Shown: positions 12,301 to 28,300 of the stretch, in pieces | How the letters are laid out: every line of letters begins with the position of its first letter | How positions within the stretch are numbered: the stretch's first letter is position 1 | Assembly (NCBI GenBank): GCA_012932295.1 | Contig: JAAONU010000009.1 | Location: 2,058,197-2,122,196, forward strand | Length of the DNA: 64,000 nt | Source of the DNA: Cyclina sinensis | Lineage: Eukaryota; Mollusca; Bivalvia; Venerida; Veneridae | Direction of reading: 5' to 3' | The notes under the pieces: generated by a model | The model's database searches: none | The model's input: only the letters and a program-made list of their open reading frames with translations | Told to the model about the DNA's origin: nothing | Made by a program: the position numbers and the translations under genes

Positions 12301-15300
12301 AGAAATCTAAGCAGACGGATGGCTCACCTATTGCATTGTTTAACATGTTTGTGCAGCGTGTTAGAGACCAGTTACACATATGTCTGGCTATGAGCCCCAT
12401 CGGGGAAGCTTTCCGTAACCGACTCAGAAAATTCCCATCACTTGTTAACTGCTGTACCATTGATTGGTTCCAGGTTTGTTAATTCTTTTACTGTTTGCAA
12501 GAAGGCTTGTGAAATTAACTGTAACCCACAAAGCCAGTTTGTATAAAAAAGTTTTACTTGTAGTACCAATGCTGCCCAAAAGCAGACACATAGTTTCAAA
12601 ATCTGTGTGCATAAATGTGTAAAATTAGTTAATATTCAGTCATATTTTACTTGTAATGTAAGCTTGACTGTAACAATAAGTATTGCTTTCTACACAGTCA
12701 CACAATAGCAAAATTTCATCAAATATTGAATAAATGAAACATTATGGCATTGCAGTCATGGCCAGAAGATGCTCTACAAGCCGTTGCAACACGTTTCCTG
12801 GAAGAAGTTGAAATGGAGGATGATGAGAGACAAGGCTGTATTAACATGTGTAAATCATTCCACACGTCAACTCGTGAGCTGTCAGAGAGATTTTTCCTGG
12901 AGTTGGAAAGACACAACTATGTGACACCTACATCTTACTTGGAGTTGATTAACACGTTTAAGAGTTTGCTAGATGTCAAACGAGGGTAAGAGAAAGACAT
13001 TTTCATTAATTTTTAAGCTTTTCTGTTCAATCTTAAGCATTTATTATGCTCTGCTTAGGACATTTTGGATCACTTTCTGGTGTAATGCAATCACCATGCA
13101 TTTTGCTCAAAAAATGTAGTCCAGAATTTTGTATAAGGGAATTGGCTTGGTAGTTAAGTTTCTTGACTTAGCTACATGTATGACGTTTCAGCTTAAACGA
13201 AAAAAGCATATTTTTACTCTGTTTGAATCAAGAGAAAAAATTGCTAATTCTCTTTCTGTCTTTAGTGCGGTCATGAAACAGAAGTTACGTTATGAGGTCG
13301 GTCTTGAGAAACTTGCCTCTGCCGGTTCTCAGGTAGCAGACATGCAGAAAGAACTGATTGACCTTCAGCCCCAGCTTATCACAGCCAGTAAAGACGTGGA
13401 CGAAATTATGGTAATCATTGAGAGAGAGTCTAATGAAGTCGCAAAAGTGGAAAAGGTAAGGAGTGATTTTATAGGTGAATTACAATTACAGAATGCTTTA
13501 CAGGAAAACAATTTAAAATGAGAAAATATGATAATCTGTATCATCATTTTTTCGAGAACTAGAGTCCAAGTTCAAGTGAACCATATAATTGACCATGCAC
13601 AGAAAAGAAATAAAAATTTACTTCAAAAATTTGTTTAAAATACATATTAAAAAAGGTAAACAGGAGATAGGATAGTTCTTTTTGTATATTTGGAGAGCTT
13701 TGACTTCTGTAACAATGACTTTTAAATCTTATAAACTTGGATTAGTTGAAAAAACACATATGTATCATATGTGACAGGTTGTGAAAGCAGACGAGGCCGT
13801 AGCCAATGAACAGGCAAAAGCCGCGAAGGCTATCAAGGACGAGTGTGATGCTGAATTAGCCGAGGCTATTCCAGCATTGAATGCGGCCATTGAAGCCTTG
13901 AATACACTGACTCCACAGGATATTACTATTGTAAAAACCATGCAGAAGCCACCTAACATTATCCGAGTTGTACTTGAAGCTGTGTGTGTTATCAAAGGTA
14001 AGTTGAGTCAAACAGAGTGATTTTATTTCAATATTAAATGTATTTAAATGGAAGTAAAGCTATTACAGCATACAGAACTTTTAAATATGAAGGTTATTTT
14101 TTTGCTGTACTGTAAAATGGAAGACACAATTTGAGCTTTCAATAATCATTCATTTAAAAAATCTCACAAATTATTTTTCAGTAAAAATGATAAAATAGTC
14201 TTTGATAAGATCATGTGTTATGCATTAATTTGAATTTGTCATCAAATGCATGCTTTGACATACAATTATTTACACAGAAGACGAAAAAATAGACATATAA
14301 AGTTATGAAATTATCCAAAAGAAATTGAGCAAATATTTGTTTCAAAAGTTCATTGTTAACCAGTCTGTTTTCTGTTCAGGCATTAAGCCAGACCGCATCC
14401 CAGATCCTAGTGGCTCAGGTAAAAAGATTGAAGATTACTGGGGCCCTTCGAAGAAAATGTTGGGCGACATGAAATTCCTTGAAGGATTGATCAATTTTGA
14501 CAAGGTAATGTATCAGTGAGACATACTGTGTTAAAATTAGTCCAGAGCTGAGAAGAACTAAAAAATGTGTCGTTTTTAGCTCAAATTAGAAATAACAACA
14601 ACTTCTGTCACTACTAAGATGGATATACATGTATATTATATGAAAATGTACCTTCCATAATAGTTGTAAATTTAATTTTTGACTCAATATGAGTGAACTT
14701 TTTTCCAGTAAAAATATTTTAGCAATAAGACATGTTGTTTGTTTTCCAAGAGACCACATCACTGCAAATTGATTTTTCCAAATTTCCAGGCTCACTTGAA
14801 GCACTGCTGAAACTTTAAATAGTAAGTTCCAGTTGTTTGTGTGTTCCTCAAAATGTGTCATCATCTTTTTTCAGGACAATATTCCTGCAGCTTACATGAA
14901 ACAGATTCGTGCAAAGTTTATGACAAATCCTGACTTTGAACCAGAAAAAGTGCGATTGGCTTCTACCGCTTGTGAGGGTCTGTGTAAATGGGTTCGTGCT
15001 ATGGACGTCTACGATAGGTGATTTTTTTTGTTGAATTTTACGATGTTTTAAAAATTGGAGCATTCTATGTATGCAATGTTGTAAAATTGGGTTCATGTTA
15101 AGACAGGTGAGATACAAATTGAATTCTACAGATATAGGTGAGATATTATAAGTAAGTACATTCAAGATACTAAAATTCTTTTAAGAGTCTTTTATTATAT
15201 TTGCATGACTGGAGCTTAATTGGGAATTGACAACTTCATATGGAAGCCAGAAAAACAAAACAAAAAACAGTCTATTTATTTTACATTGACTGGGAAACAG

Positions 15301-18300
15301 GATTTTTGCAACTCACAGTCCACTTGATGACTGTTTGGGGTTCAAAAAAATACTGGAAAAAACACGAAATATATAGCGAATATTTGGATCAGTCGCATGA
15401 ATTGAATAGAATATATTTACGATGAAGTGTCTTTTGTATTATATAAAACAGAGTGGCAAAAGTGGTTGCACCAAAGAAAGAGGCTTTGAAGAAGGCAAAC
15501 GCAGAACTGGCAACAGCCATGGCTGCTCTTGAGAAAAAACGAGCTTCCCTGAAGGAAGTTCAGGATAAACTTTTCAAACTGACTGAAAAACTAACATTTA
15601 ACAAACAGAAAAAAGTGGATCTAGAAAATCAGGTGGATCTGTGTACGAAGAAATTAGCGAGAGCTGAGCAGCTGATTGGAGGACTCGGAGGGGAAAAAGA
15701 CAGGTAAATAGCTTTTTGAGCATTGAAAGAAATTGCCTTGTAAGTTTAAGCATTGGGAAAGAAAAGGTCGTGTGATAACTGTGGTTCATTAAGAGAAATT
15801 TCACAGGCTTTGAAGATGGACAAAAATGTTGCACCGTAATATTAGTTAACATAAGAGGATAAGAGTTACCTATATGAAATGAATTGTGTTGAATTCTTCT
15901 CAGATGTAAGTCGTAGTCTTAAAATACTGAAAGGGGCATAGTCTAAAATAAATCGATGAAACATACTATTTGATATGTATTTCATTGGCCCAGTTCGTTT
16001 TAAAATGAATATGTCTTCCATGACCTTACATTTGAAAATTGAAATTGCTCCAAACTGTTCATATGTTCTAAATGTCTGTGTTACATCCTTCAGATGGGGC
16101 CAGGCTGCCCGTGACCTCAGTGTGAAGTACACAAACTGTACTGGTGACGTACTTGTGTCATCGGGTATTGTAGCCTATCTTGGAAGTTTCACATCAGCTT
16201 TCAGAACAGTAAGTGGTCAAAGAAAAACTCCTTAACATAATTTGTACTATAAAAGCTAAAAAATGCATAAATGTAGTAACAAAATAGTTATAAATCAGAG
16301 ACATTTAGCGATAAATGTGAAAAAAATGTCTCAAGTCAGGCAGGTTTGACTACCCTTCTGTGGTACCAAACAGAAGATTAATTTTGGAAAAGTGAGTCTT
16401 TTGAAGGCTGGATCTTGTTTGAAGCTGATGCAGACATCAAGTTGAATAAATGTTAACAGTTAGGTCATTTTTTCAAAATTTGTTGCAATACCCTTGCAGG
16501 ATCAGATTGATGCTTGGATCAAAGCTGTCAAAGAGAGAGGTATACCTTGCTCTGACGACTTCTCCCTGATCGGAACCCTAGGAGACCCTGTGAAGATACG
16601 AGCTTGGAACATTGCCGGTCTCCCTACTGATCAGTTCTCCATTGACAACGGTATCATGTTGACGTAAGTATAGATGTCATGCCCGTACAGTTCACCCTAG
16701 AAATAACAGTCATTACTTGTACTGCAGTTTGTTTTAAATAAAGTAAAATCTGACATTTTCACGCTGGTAATAACAAAAACAATGATGATATATATTAAAA
16801 ACATACTGCCTTTAATTTTAAAATTAGCATTCTTCTAAAAAGCTACTAATATTACAATTATAATGTTTTGTAAACTCTACATGTATGATATGTGGCTTAT
16901 TTACAGGAATGCCAGGCGTTGGCCCCTGATGATTGATCCCCAGGGTCAGGCAAACAAGTGGATTAAGAATATGGAGAAAGCCAACAACCTTCATGTGATT
17001 AAATTGACCAATACTGACTTTGTGAGAACGCTTGAAAACTGTATCCAGTTCGGTACCCCTGTAAGTATATTTCCAGTTTTTGACTACCCTGACCTTTTTG
17101 TCGAGGGGATTCTGACTACCTGCAATTAGGATTTTGACTACCCACCAAGGGAGTTAAAAGGGAATCTCTGAATATTTCAGAAATATGCAGCATGTAGAAA
17201 TAATACAATGCTAAAAATAAAATGTTGATTGAATGATACTCACTTATTTTGTATCCAAGTTAGAAATAGCTAGCAGAAATCTGTCCTTTTAAGATGTTAA
17301 AAAGACCAATCTAGCATTTTATTTATTTTTACAAAAATATTGAAAAATAAATATAAGTAGATTGAATTTTGTTTTCAGCAGATGGTGTTAGGATGGCTAT
17401 GTTTTCCACATGGTATATTTAGATTTTGAATAATTGAGTGAAAAAAGTGTGAAACAATGTAAAACTAATGCCCAACTACTGTGCATTTTGGTTCAAGGTG
17501 AAACCATTGAGAAGTTTTTCATTTGCTGGATTACCATAATCCGACAAAATAAGAAAAAAAAAAACATACTGTATGTTTTTACTGATTTTACTGAATTATT
17601 TAGGTACTACTGGAGAACGTTGGAGAAGAACTAGACCCCATGTTGGAGCCTCTTTTGTTGAAGCAGACGTTCAAACAAGGTGGCTCCCTCTGTATACGAC
17701 TTGGTGACAGTACAATAGAGTACTCCCAGGACTTCAAGTTTTATATCACAACCAAACTTAGGAATCCCCACTACCTACCTGAAACATCTGTCAAGGTGAG
17801 ACAGAAGTGTAATTGAAACTTAAAGGGACATACCCTGAAAATTAACCTATGATGTATTACATATGAATTTCAATGGCTCATAAAATGAAAAATAATTGAT
17901 AATGTGAAGGAAAAAAATTTCATAGGGCATATAAGTGTTCATTTGTAATAAATCTTTGTCAGTCCAAAAACTGTACAACAAAAATTTTCCACACTAAGAC
18001 TAATACTAATGCAATCTGGTTGCCTGTTCCATGTTTTGGCAACTGTCTGGTGGGATTTATATAACTCTTAGATCTGCATCTTTATACCCCATATCACTTA
18101 CAGACTTAATAGGGTCTTAAAATGTATGAGGCAGTGGTTTAAGAGAATTTTTTTTTTTTTCGCAAATTGCTGTATTCTTAAGTAAGTTTTAATGTTGCAT
18201 GTTTATTTACATTGTTATGTACATAACACAGGTGACCTTACTGAACTTCATGATCACCCCTGAAGGTTTGGAGGATCAGTTGCTAGGTATTGTGGTTGCT

Positions 18301-21300
18301 AGGGAGAGACCAGAGCTGGAAGAAGAAAAGAATGCTTTAATTGTACAGAGTGCTGAGAACAAGAAGTGAGTGGATTCATATTTTTGATTGGTTGTAATAT
18401 GACATTTAATTGGTTTTGCAACCCTATATACGTTTGGATGTAAGTGGGGCTGAAGTGTTGGGGTACCTGGTAATCTCTGAAGGAATTTGTTGGCACTCTG
18501 TTTTAGAGATCTGAAAGCATAGGTCCTAGGTTAAAAGTCTCATTCGAAAGACAATTAGTTGTGTTAGTGCACAAGTAGTGGATCAAACTCTTGACTCCTT
18601 GATTACAAGTCTAGCACATTACCACTAGACTATTGATCAACTGCTGCATGAACCATTAAATATATGCTTATTTATATAATGTATAAGTTATATCACAAAA
18701 TGGCTTTCAAATCTCTAAAACAGAATATTTTATAAAACAAACGAAAAAAAGTTCAGTATGTCAAGGATATTTTGTTGTTTTATTCTTCAGACAACTGAAG
18801 GAAATTGAAGACAAGATTCTAGAAGTATTGTCATCATCAGAGGGTAACATTCTGGAGGATGAAACAGCTATCAAAGTCCTGTCATCTTCTAAAGTACTTG
18901 CTAATGAGATCTCTGAGAAACAGGTAGGTGTAGATTTGTCTTAAGCCTTTACTGTACTGTAGGCAATCATTTCTTCTTATGCAAACATGTGCGTATCATG
19001 ATCAGCTGACATAGCCTTATACAAATGGCCTGTTTTAATGAAACATCTTTTAACATCTTGTGGAATCACTTAAAGTCATTTTCTAGGGCATTGTTTTTTG
19101 ATAATATTTCAGTATTTTGTTGATTTGAAAATCTAACTGAGAATATGTTCCTATACTTATGAATCATTGGTTCAAAAATCATTCAAAACTGTTCAACCTT
19201 TTTAGGCAATTGCTGAAGAGACAGAGAAGAAGATAGACACAGCACGTATGGGTTACAAACCAATTGCCGTCCATTCAACAATCTTGTTCTTCTCAATCGC
19301 TGACCTGGCAAACATTGAGCCAATGTACCAGTACTCTCTGATGTGGTTTATCAATCTATTTGGTCTCTCGATCGAAAATGCAGAGAAATCAGAAGATCTG
19401 AAGAAACGTCTTGATAACTTGTATCATCACTTTACATATTCGCTGTATTGTAACATCTGCCGATCCCTGTTTGAGAAAGACAAGGTATTGATTAAAACAA
19501 TAGCTAGCATTTCTTTATTTTTTTCAGAGAAAAATTGGAACTTTCTCACTTTTAACACGTTACAGTTTGCATTAAAATTGCTGCTTAATTGTCTTTTCAT
19601 TATTTATTGAAGTTATTAAAGCAGCCATTTATGTACATGTATATCATTGTTAAATTCAACTCCGATGATTTTTTATTGACTTATTCATCACATTGTATAA
19701 TAGCTCTTGTTATATTTAAGAATTATTGATGATGGAAAGTTATGAAGTAAATTTTTTTTCTTGTTGGGTTTAGATAGAACTTTAATTGTAATGAGTAATT
19801 TTTGGTGTGCATGGCACTGTTGTATTTAGATAGAAGTTTGATTGCAATAAGTACATTTTGATGACCGTGTGCTTGGTACTGTAAGAAATATTAGATGTGA
19901 TGAAATTTTCCATGAATAAGTCCCATTTTCTTTCAGCTCTTATTCTCCTTCTTACTGTGTGTAAATATCCTCAAACATAACAAAGAGGTTAACGAGGAGG
20001 AATGGCGATTCTTATTGACCGGCGGTATCGGTCTCGACAACCCGCACAGTAACCCAACAACATGGCTACCAAAACAATCCTGGGATGAACTGTGTCGTGT
20101 AGATGATTTGCCTGCTTTCAAGGGCATGCGGACCAAGTTTATAACATACAAAGATCAGTGGAAGGAACTGTATGACAGTGTGGTATGTATTACTTTCTTA
20201 AGTGTACTCTATCAAATTACAGTGTAATGAATATTTAGATTGACATGTAGAAAACTTTCAGACCCAAAGTAGTTCTCAGGTTTTTATATTTTGATGAATT
20301 CAAGCTTTTTGTTTTTTTACATTGTAGAATGTGTCTCATTTCTTTGATTTTCGATAGCTAAAATTCCTGTGAGTTTTAAAAGTAACCAGTCCAACTCCAG
20401 ATACTTTAGACTGGTATTCTTGGATGTTAAACTTAATCATTTAAGGATTAAATATTAAGACTTAGTTATTTACGCTTTGAGAAATTTAAGCCTTTACATT
20501 TTGATCTGTGCCTCTGGAAACCATTTGCAAAGAGCTATGTAAGTAGTTGGTGTAAATATAGGGCCAATATTGAAGTCTTTATAACTACATTGATTGTTCT
20601 TCCAGGAACCCCAACATTTCAAATTACCTGGAGAATGGGCTGATAAGCTAGGAATGTTCCAGAACCTGCTTATTCTGAGATGTCTTCGGCCAGACAAGGT
20701 AAAATCTTTAAGTACTTTTCTTCCAGATATTCTGCGTTTTTAGAGATTTACCATTATTCTCTCTTTTCTTCTTGTTAATGTTTAGCTTATAAATACAATT
20801 TTCTCATCTTTTTTTAAACAAGGCTTACTAAATTTATCTTACTTTATCGAAAAAATTTTGTTTAAGAAATCTGCTTACCTAAACCTTTTTACAGGTTGTG
20901 CCAGCAATTCAAGACTTTGTTACAGAGAAGATTGGAAAGAAATACATTGAGCCGCCTCCGTTTGACCTTCCTAAAGCTTTCGGTGACAGTAACAACTGCT
21001 CACCCCTGCTGTTTGTCCTGTCCCCTGGTGGTGACCCCATGTCAGCTCTTCTTAAGTTTGCTGATGATCAGGTGAGCTTGTTTTGTTATAGCAGTAACAT
21101 AAGTTCGAGCTTCAGTATGAAAAACACTTTGAGACTTGACTGTTTTAGGGAAGAAGGCTTTCAGATTTTCCTTGGACAAAAAATTCAGAGCATATTACAT
21201 CTGTTTACATTAAAAGTTTTTAAATTTTCACAATTCCTTGAAAAAAAAAAGTTTCAGGGACCTGGCTTACCAGGTACTCATTTTCTTGAAACAATACTTC

Positions 21301-24300
21301 AAGAGCCTTCATGTTTCCTTTTATAACATTCAAATCGCTGTAGTTACATGTATGACATTATGTACTTCAAAATTGTTAAAATACAGTGGTCAGGAATTTT
21401 TACTGATAAGCACAGAAATGATCCATTTTTGTTAAATTACCGGTAATAGTACAAATTTCTATGAAAACTTATTTTATGCTGTTTTGTTCCCAGTAAAGTA
21501 TCTTAATTAATGCATGTATTTGTAGGGATTTGGTGGGGCCAAGTTTGACTCCTTGTCTCTGGGTCAAGGTCAAGGACCCATTGCATTGAAAATGATTGAA
21601 AAAGGAACCAAGGAAGGGACCTGGGTCATGTTACAGAATTGTCACTTGGCAACATCTTGGATGACAACTCTTGAAAAAATTTGTGAGGTAAGTTATTTTT
21701 TTGCTCAAATGTAACCAAATATTAAGTGATGTACATGTTAGTACAGTTAATAAGTTACTTTTTTTACTCAAATGTAACTAGACATTTATGTTCAAGGTTT
21801 AAGGCCAATACCTTTTCAGCAGATTTTTGCCAGAAAGCAAGATCTGATATTAATGTGAGTTTTGAGGAGAGATATATTTGATATACAGATTTTAGCAGAT
21901 TTTGCTTGAATGTTGTTTTATAAGGTGGAACTTCTGTTTGGAACATTCCAACTGAATGAAAGAACAGTAAACGACTGAATTATAGTATCGCAAAAAGAAC
22001 TGATCAAGTCTGTATCCAACATGAAATGATCTTTTAAAGAAATGCTAGTACATTTGTAATATTGCTAATCACGTTTGTCATGATTTTACAGGAATTAAAT
22101 CCGGAAACGACACACCCAGATTTCCGTCTGTGGTTGACAAGTTATCCATCCAATACTTTCCCAGTGTCCATCTTGCAGAACGGCGTCAAAATGACTAATG
22201 AGCCGCCAAAAGGTCTCCGCTTCAACATCTTGCGATCCTACTTGTCCGATCCTATATCCGACCCAGAGTTCTTCAACGCTGTTGAAAAGAACAAGGTATT
22301 TTACTCTATAATGAACTTGTTAAGCTAGAAAAATTCACTTTTGTTCTTTGTTTTTTAAACATATTGTCACCAGAATGTGTTTTCAAAATGGCATCTGCTA
22401 AAAATAATTCCTGATTTTGCTGTACTTTCAGTAATTTTTAAAAAAATTTGAATGAATGTATGCGTACAGGCATCAATAACAGCTGTCAAAGGATTATTGA
22501 ACTTCTTAATTATTGGAATGTTGATAGTATCTGTCACTACTTAGATCACTTAGTTTTTATCTTTGAGTGAATAATTTAAAATGGAGAGATCGTAAGTCTA
22601 GAAAATGAAGAAAATAAAAGTTTAATTGAAATATACATTATGTCTGTTAATAGATAGGATCTTATGGTTTCACATGTGTGTTTGTTTTTTGTTTCTTATT
22701 AACCTGTATAAACATCCGTTTTCGATAGCCTCAAAATCAAGTAAGTACTTTATGCAAAACAGTAGCACATATATGCAGACTGTAGTTGAGATGGTAGAAA
22801 CCTTTTCAAAATATTTCTGTTGGTACTAGCTCAACTGTATATGGTGGCACAGAATAGCACAGACATGGTTAAACAAAAAGTGATTTATATTTTATATAGT
22901 CAGATTGTTACATTAAAAAAAAAATACAGTTTTCCTATAAAGCACGCTGAAAGTTGTGTGGCAAAATTGCATACTCACTTGTGTGTGTCAAAAAATGACA
23001 TGCCCACATGTCTGTGCCAAAAGAAATGGCATGAACACTACAATGTCTATGCGCCAAAAATAGCATTCTTAAAACCATCCTTAAAATCTCTAACCAGCTA
23101 GTTTGATAGAAAATTCTGTATAAGCAGTAATTTTAAAGAAAGAAAAGATACAAACTGTAATTTTAAATATATCAAAATCTGAGCTTTGTAGACAAACTTT
23201 GGTTCTAGAATTTTGTATTCAACCAGAAAAAAGATATTTATCTCTATGCACTTTGCAATATTTTGCTTGTTTTTCTTTTTTTTCAATTAAATAAAAATAA
23301 ATAATTGTTTAACTTTAAAAAAAAATAGCAAAAAATGTGCTCAATTTCTCTGCACTATCCTCATTTCTAAAAGATATATGGAATTTTAAATTAGTGTTAG
23401 ATATTTCTGAAACATCATACCATTCATTCATCATATTTCAGATATTTCGACCTAGTTTTTATGTCTACTAATGCAATGATGTCTTTTCTCTACATTCCTT
23501 GGGTTTCTTTGTTTAAAAATGAGGTTCTCTGATTTTCTAAATGAAAAAAATTGTAACTGCCTTTGAATCAAAGGCAATGAATAGCTTACATTTCAGACAC
23601 AATATTCTTTGCTAAAAATGAAACAAACTGTTTTATAGATACGGTTAAAATTTCATTTTGCAGAGTAAAAAATCAGCAGATGCACTCAAAAAGCAACGGG
23701 TACCTTCCATTTTGTAAAATATTGTTTGCATATTGTCTGGTCAAAATGTCTGTCTGATCTTCGTATTTATTTTGACTGTGTTGGTTATATTGCATGAGAG
23801 ATATATTGTAACTGAGAATAGTGCGGCCCATCAGTTAGTTAAAATGAGTTTCAAGGATAATGTATCTTTAATATGAAAAGGTTAAAACATCACATTGGTT
23901 TTCAAATTTATATTTGCCAACTAGTTTCACCAAGATCATCAGGACAACAAAAATAATTGACTGACACATTTTTGACGTTTTTGTATATTTTTGATATAGG
24001 TAAACTCTTTCTTCATTTGTTTGAAGCACGGTCTTGCAGTTTCTGATAAAATACTGTATTGACTTGATGGCAGTTGATATCACTTATTTAGGTTTAATAA
24101 ATAATTGTATTGACCTCACTAAATGGCAGTGATAGTATATATAATTCATACTGTCTATATCTACAATGAACCATGAATCAAAATTTTTAAGCATTATGAA
24201 GTCTTTTGATGATAAAGTTGCAATATTAAAGGTTGATATAAGATGATATTGACCAGCCTTTAGATAATTTTGGAATTTGTAGTTAATACAAACAGATCAG

Positions 24301-25337
24301 TAGATATTACTCTTCACCTGGAGAAAAATTCATCAGTTCGTGTAAAAAAAGAGTACCACAGCCAGTTTCAAGCATTTTAATACAGTCCAAAATGCGATTG
24401 AACAAATGAAATAATGGTGTTCTGCAAAAACATATTCAGTTCTTCGTTGCTTGTAACAAAAGCTAAGATACAACAAAAAATGGGATTTCACTAATTAATG
24501 ATCAAAGTCTTTCACAGATTAGAAGAATCATTTTTCATGTTACTTATTAAGTCATTTTCACAAACTATAAGTTAGTAGTTAGTTCATTAGAAAGGATTCT
24601 TTTCTTCTCAGCACTATGAGTTGTGTACCATGCAGAGTGTGTTTACACAGATGCATGTTCCCTCTACATATGTAGTTCTTCCATAGATACATTGATGATC
24701 CTTTTCCTGGACCTGTTTGTCATAATATTTTGCATATTGTGCATTATTTTTTTATTATTGTGTAAATTTCGTAAAAATTACTGAGTCACTGTATGTTTGT
24801 GTTTGTTGTCAAATAAGATGAAAATCTCTTCAAGTAAAATTATTCTCTTTATTTTTCGAAAAATATAAAAAAATGGTAGAAGATGGCATAAGAAGCAGGA
24901 CATATTATAAAGTAGAAATGTTTACCTTTGTTCATGATAAGCGTAGACTTGATAATAATGATAATAATAATGATAATAAGATACTTCTATGAATAGTAGA
25001 CACCACCAGGCTTAAGATTGAATGTAGAAGTTATTGTACAAAATAGTGTCAAAAAATGATAAATTGATAAAAAAATTTCAAACCATATTGAAATCTTCCT
25101 GAAAATTCTTAGAATCTTTGATCATGTTACAGTCTTTTACAGTTTTGGTTTTGGCATTTTTCAGCATGCTTGGAGAAAGTTGCTCTTTGGACTCTGTTTC
25201 TTCCATGGAATCATTCAGGAACGCAGGAAGTTCGGACCACTCGGTTGGAATATACCATATGAGTTCAACGAGACTGACTTGCGTATCAGCGTCAGGCAGC
25301 TAGCCATGTTCCTGAATGACTATGATGTAAGCCTTCT

Positions 25338-25369
<32 letters not shown>

Positions 25370-28300
25370 TAATCTCTCGGAGGATCATGTTTATCTTCAT
25401 CACTATACACTCTCATTAATGAAATCCAATTTAGTCTAAGAGAATGAAATGTTTTATGTGCACAAAATATTATATTTTTTATAGTATTGAAAAACTAAAC
25501 TCACCTGCATTTTCCATTTTTCTTGGTTTAGACTGCTTGTATTTTTTTCTGCAAATATCTGTTTTCTCCCATTGGTTATATGTGTTTTATGGGATTTTAG
25601 TGTCAGTTTTAAAATACATTTCTGCATGGTTCTTGAATAATCGGAACACACAATACTGATGAGAAAAATGCAAACTTCAGAGCCTCAGATAAATACTGCA
25701 TTAACGCCGGTTTGTTTTTCTTAATTTCAGGATGTACAGTATGATGCCATCCGTTACCTGACGGGTGAATGTAACTATGGTGGACGTGTAACTGATGATC
25801 GTGATCGTCGTACCTTACACAGCATCCTTAACAAATTCTATTGTCCCGACATTATCAACAATGACAAATATTACTTTGACTCGTCCCAGCAGTACTATGC
25901 TCCCCCAGACGGAGAGGTATAAATTCATTGCTTTTGATCAGTTTGAAATCATTTTTTGCTCCATTTTTTCAAATTAATTCAGCTGAAATAGAAAATGTTA
26001 ATCAAACAGTTTAACAAAAGACTTGGTTACACATTGATGTGATGGAATGAAAAATAATTTGTTTGTTTTCTTTATTTATGCTTATTTGATATCTTTTTTT
26101 TTAGCTCACCTGAGCATGCTCATGTGAGCTTTTAGGATCCTTGATTGTCCGGCGTCCGTCCGTCCGTCCGTCGTCCACAATTCATTCAAACGACATCTCC
26201 TCTGAAACCACTGGGCAAAATTTAATGAAACTTGCCTAGAATGTTCCTTGCATGAAGCTCTACCAAGTTTGTTCAAATGGTTCCGGTTCATTGCATTTCT
26301 GGGTCACAGGAGCTAAAAACAGATTTTAAAAGTTGGATCTTTAAAAATCTTCTTGTCAGAAACCACAAGACCTGGAGCTTTGATATTTGGTATAAAGCAT
26401 CATCTAGTGGACCTCTACCAAGTTTGTTCAAATTATGTTCCTGGGGTCAAAAATGGCCCCGCCCCAGGGGTAACTTGTTTTACATAGAGTTATATAGGAA
26501 AAACTTTAAAAATCTTCTTGTCAGAAACCGTAAGGCATAGAGCTAAGATATTTGGTGTGTACCATTGTCTAGTGGACCTCTACCAACTTTGTTCAATATA
26601 TACCTCTGGGGTCAAAAATGGCCCCGCCCCAGGGGTAACTTGTTTTACATAGAGTTATATAGGAAAAACTTTAAAAATCTTCTTGTCAGAAACCGTTAGG
26701 AATAGAGCTTAGATATTTGGTATGTAGCATTGTCTAGTGGACTTCTACCAAGTTTGTTCAAATTATACCTCTGGGGTCAAATTTGGCCCCACCCTGGGGT
26801 CATTGGTTTTACATAGACTTATATAGGAAAAACTTCGAAAATCTTCTTGTCTGAAACCACAAGGCCCTGAGCCTTAAGATTTGGTATGTAGCATTGTCTA
26901 GTAGACCTCTACCAAGTTTGTTCAAATTATACTCCTGGGGTCAAATTTGGCCCCACCCCGGGGTCATTGGTTTTACATAGGCTTACATAGCGAAAACTTC
27001 TAAAATCTTCTTGTAGAAGGAGAAGTAACATTTTCAGTCCAAATAATCTTGAAATTTGTCAGACAGGTTGTTTCTATGATTTCTAGCTCAAGTTCGAGTA
27101 TGGGTCATCTGGGTTCAAAAACTAGGTCACAGAGCCCAGAAATAGAAAAACCTTGTTAACATTCTAGAGGTTACATTTTCAGTCAAAATATCCCAGAAAT
27201 TTGTCAGAAAGGTTGTTTTGATGATTTTTAGCTCAAGTTCAAAATTGGGTCATCTGGGGTCAAAAACTAGGTCACAGAGCCCAAATATGGAAAAACCTTG
27301 TTAACACTCTAGAGGTAACATTTTCAGTCCAAATAACCTGGAATCTGTCACCAAGGTTGTTTCAATGATTTCTAGGTTAAATTTGAATATGGGTCATCTG
27401 AAATCAAAAACTAGGTCACAGAGCCCTAAAATAGAAAAAAACTTGTTAACACTCTAGAAGCTTTTTTTTTCAGTCCAAATATTCTAGAAATTTGTCAGAA
27501 AGGATGTTTTAATGATTTCTAGCTCAGATTCGAATAAAGGTCATCTGGGGTCAAAAACTAGGATACAGACCCCAAATATGGAAAAACCTTGTTAAAACGC
27601 ATTGAGGTAACATTTTCAGTTCAAATATCCTTGAAATTTGTCAGAAAGATTGTTTTAATGATTTCTAGCTCAGTTTTGAATATGGGTTATCTGGGGTCAA
27701 AAACTAGGACACAGGGCCAAAAAGTAGAAAATCCTTGTTAATGCTCAAGAGGTTACATTTTCAGTCCAAATGTCCTTGAAATTTGTCAGAAAGTTTGTTT
27801 CAATGATTTCTAGCCCAGATTAGGATATGGGTCATCTGGGATCAAAAACTAGGTCAAAGAGCCCTAAAATGTTAAAACCATTTTAACACTCCAGAGGTTA
27901 CATTTTCAGTCCAAATATCCTGGAAATTTGTCAGACAGGTTCTTTTGATGATTTCTAGCTCAAGTACTTATATGGGTCATTTTTTGTCAAAAACTAGGTC
28001 ACAGAGCCCAAATATGGAAAAACCTTGTTAACACTCTAGAGTTAAGATTTTAATTCCAAATAACCTGAAATTTTGTCAGAAAGGTTGCTTCTATGATTTC
28101 CAGCTCAACTTTGAATATGGGTCATCTGGATTAAAAAACTAGGTCACAGAGCCTAAATATCGAAAAACTTTGTAAACACTCTAGAGGCTACATTTTCAGT
28201 CCAAATGTCCTGGAAATTTGTCAGAAAGGTTGTTTTGATGATTGTTTTGATGGCCAGGTTTGGATATGGATCATCTGGGGTCAAAAACTAGGTCACAGAG

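Larger units (their letters stand above)
22296..25164. other. Dynein intron of 2.9 kb, no recognised transposon
   Basis: AT-rich. It contains two microexon candidates (listed) and a short TAA/TGA microsatellite near 24952-24980. I see no other supported feature. Confidence 0.55.
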
